DNA from: Photobacterium sp. TY1-4
GTDB lineage: Bacteria; Pseudomonadota; Gammaproteobacteria; Enterobacterales; Vibrionaceae
Reading direction: 5' to 3'
NCBI RefSeq assembly: GCF_025398175.1
Contig: NZ_CP099734.1
Location: 1,364,001-1,428,000, forward strand
Length of the DNA stretch: 64,000 bases
In this document: positions 63,538-64,000 of the stretch, piece after piece
How the letters are laid out: the number at the start of each line of letters is the position of its first letter
How positions within the stretch are numbered: position 1 is the stretch's first letter
Program-made: the position numbers and the translations under genes
Notes under the pieces: model-generated
What the model was told of the DNA's origin: nothing
The model's database searches: none
Seen by the model: only the letters and a program-made list of their open reading frames with translations

Positions 63538-64000
63538 ATGCCAAGTTTGTCTCTTCTTGATTTCAGTTTTATCGCATTTGAAACGGCAAAAACGCCGATG
63601 CATGTCACGGGGTTGGTGATCCTGGATCCTCCCCGGGAGCAGGCTGCAACCTTTGCGCAGGATCTGTATTCGCACTTCCTGGCGCAGACCGAAACGGCCG
63701 CACCGTTTAACTGGCGTCTGAAGTGGTCGCTGACGGGGAAACCTTCCTGGGAAGCGATGCCGCAAGTGAATCTGGACGATCATCTGCGGATCACCATGTT
63801 GCCATCTCCGGGCAATGAGCAACAGCTGCAGCAGGTCGTGGGTCGTTTGCATAGCCAGGTCCTGGATCGCAGTCGCCCGATGTGGGAAGTGTGGGTGATT
63901 GGTGGCCTCGAACATAACCGGGTTGCCCTGGTGATGAAAATTCATCACTCAATGGCGGACGGGGTGCGGGCCAGCCGGATTTTCACGTCTTGTTGTCATC
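63538..64000 (+). CDS. Wax ester synthase/diacylglycerol acyltransferase (WS/DGAT), 5' part
   Basis: The window holds the first 154 residues and the gene continues beyond it. MPSLSLLDFSFIAFETAKTP and MHVTGLVILDPP are the WS/DGAT N-terminus. HHSMADG is the catalytic HHxxxDG motif, and RSRPMWEVWVIGGLE precedes it. It esterifies acyl-CoA with fatty alcohol or diacylglycerol. AAAAAGGA precedes the ATG. With the phasin it forms a neutral-lipid storage locus. Confidence 0.9.
   Translation, partial: MPSLSLLDFSFIAFETAKTPMHVTGLVILDPPREQAATFAQDLYSHFLAQTETAAPFNWRLKWSLTGKPSWEAMPQVNLDDHLRITMLPSPGNEQQLQQVVGRLHSQVLDRSRPMWEVWVIGGLEHNRVALVMKIHHSMADGVRASRIFTSCCH

Overview
The window looks like a chromosome segment of a marine gammaproteobacterium of the family Vibrionaceae (Photobacterium, Grimontia or a relative; the genus cannot be fixed from sequence alone). 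The evidence is Vibrio-type tRNA clusters, a vctPDGC-order catechol-siderophore transport operon, several GGDEF proteins, DUF3015/DUF4105 and DUF2860 proteins, a BCCT osmolyte transporter and a phasin / wax-ester synthase storage locus. Most of it is ordinary accessory chromosome with good ribosome binding sites and intrinsic terminators; no IS element, prophage, integron or CRISPR was seen.

Layout. 1-550: end of an unknown gene, tRNA-Cys and a distorted tRNA-Gly-like copy. 0.6-9 kb: choloylglycine-hydrolase-family amidase, diguanylate cyclase, lipoprotein hydrolase, DUF4105 and DUF3015 envelope proteins, a small secreted protein and an OppA-type binding protein. 9-22 kb: two iron-uptake loci side by side, a vct-like catechol system with AraC regulator and TonB receptor, then fhuACDB, with Fur-box-like sites. 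22-30 kb: ABC exporter, gene fragment, lipoprotein di-haem peroxidase and a doubly broken GGDEF/EAL gene. 29-34 kb: a lysine riboswitch driving a dapA homologue plus an aspartoacylase-like enzyme, azlCD, and a lipoate-ligase-like gene. 34-43.2 kb: the most unusual locus, a single-strand cluster of giant Ser/Thr kinase, unknown protein, YcaO, TfuA, 114-aa protein and FHA/winged-helix protein. 43.5-46.4 kb: RhlE helicase, then a tRNA-Leu-Gly-Cys-Gly operon followed by four tandem tRNA-Gly-like/terminator units. 46.4-57 kb: LysE exporter with AraC regulator, orphan GH1 enzyme with LacI-type operators, DUF2860 barrel, LysR / degenerate MBL / DsbA-like trio, BCCT transporter. 57-64 kb: DASS fragment, diguanylate cyclase, small ORFs, YgjV and LysE proteins, Cys-rich 51-aa protein, acetyl-CoA hydrolase, phasin and wax-ester synthase.

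How the genes work together. The YcaO-TfuA cluster combines backbone thioamide/azoline-type chemistry with phospho-signalling: a kinase with a cyclase-like domain and an AAA/TPR module at the promoter-proximal end, and an FHA domain fused to a DNA-binding-like domain at the distal end. There is no transporter and no recognisable precursor peptide, so substrate and output are unknown. The locus resembles TOMM-associated kinase/cyclase systems but uses a YcaO-TfuA pair instead of the usual cyclodehydratase partner and dehydrogenase.

A second theme is repetitive DNA of local origin: the tRNA-Gly-like array, and several unrelated, degenerate short tandem repeats (units of 7 to 20 bp), three of them directly 3' of a stop codon.
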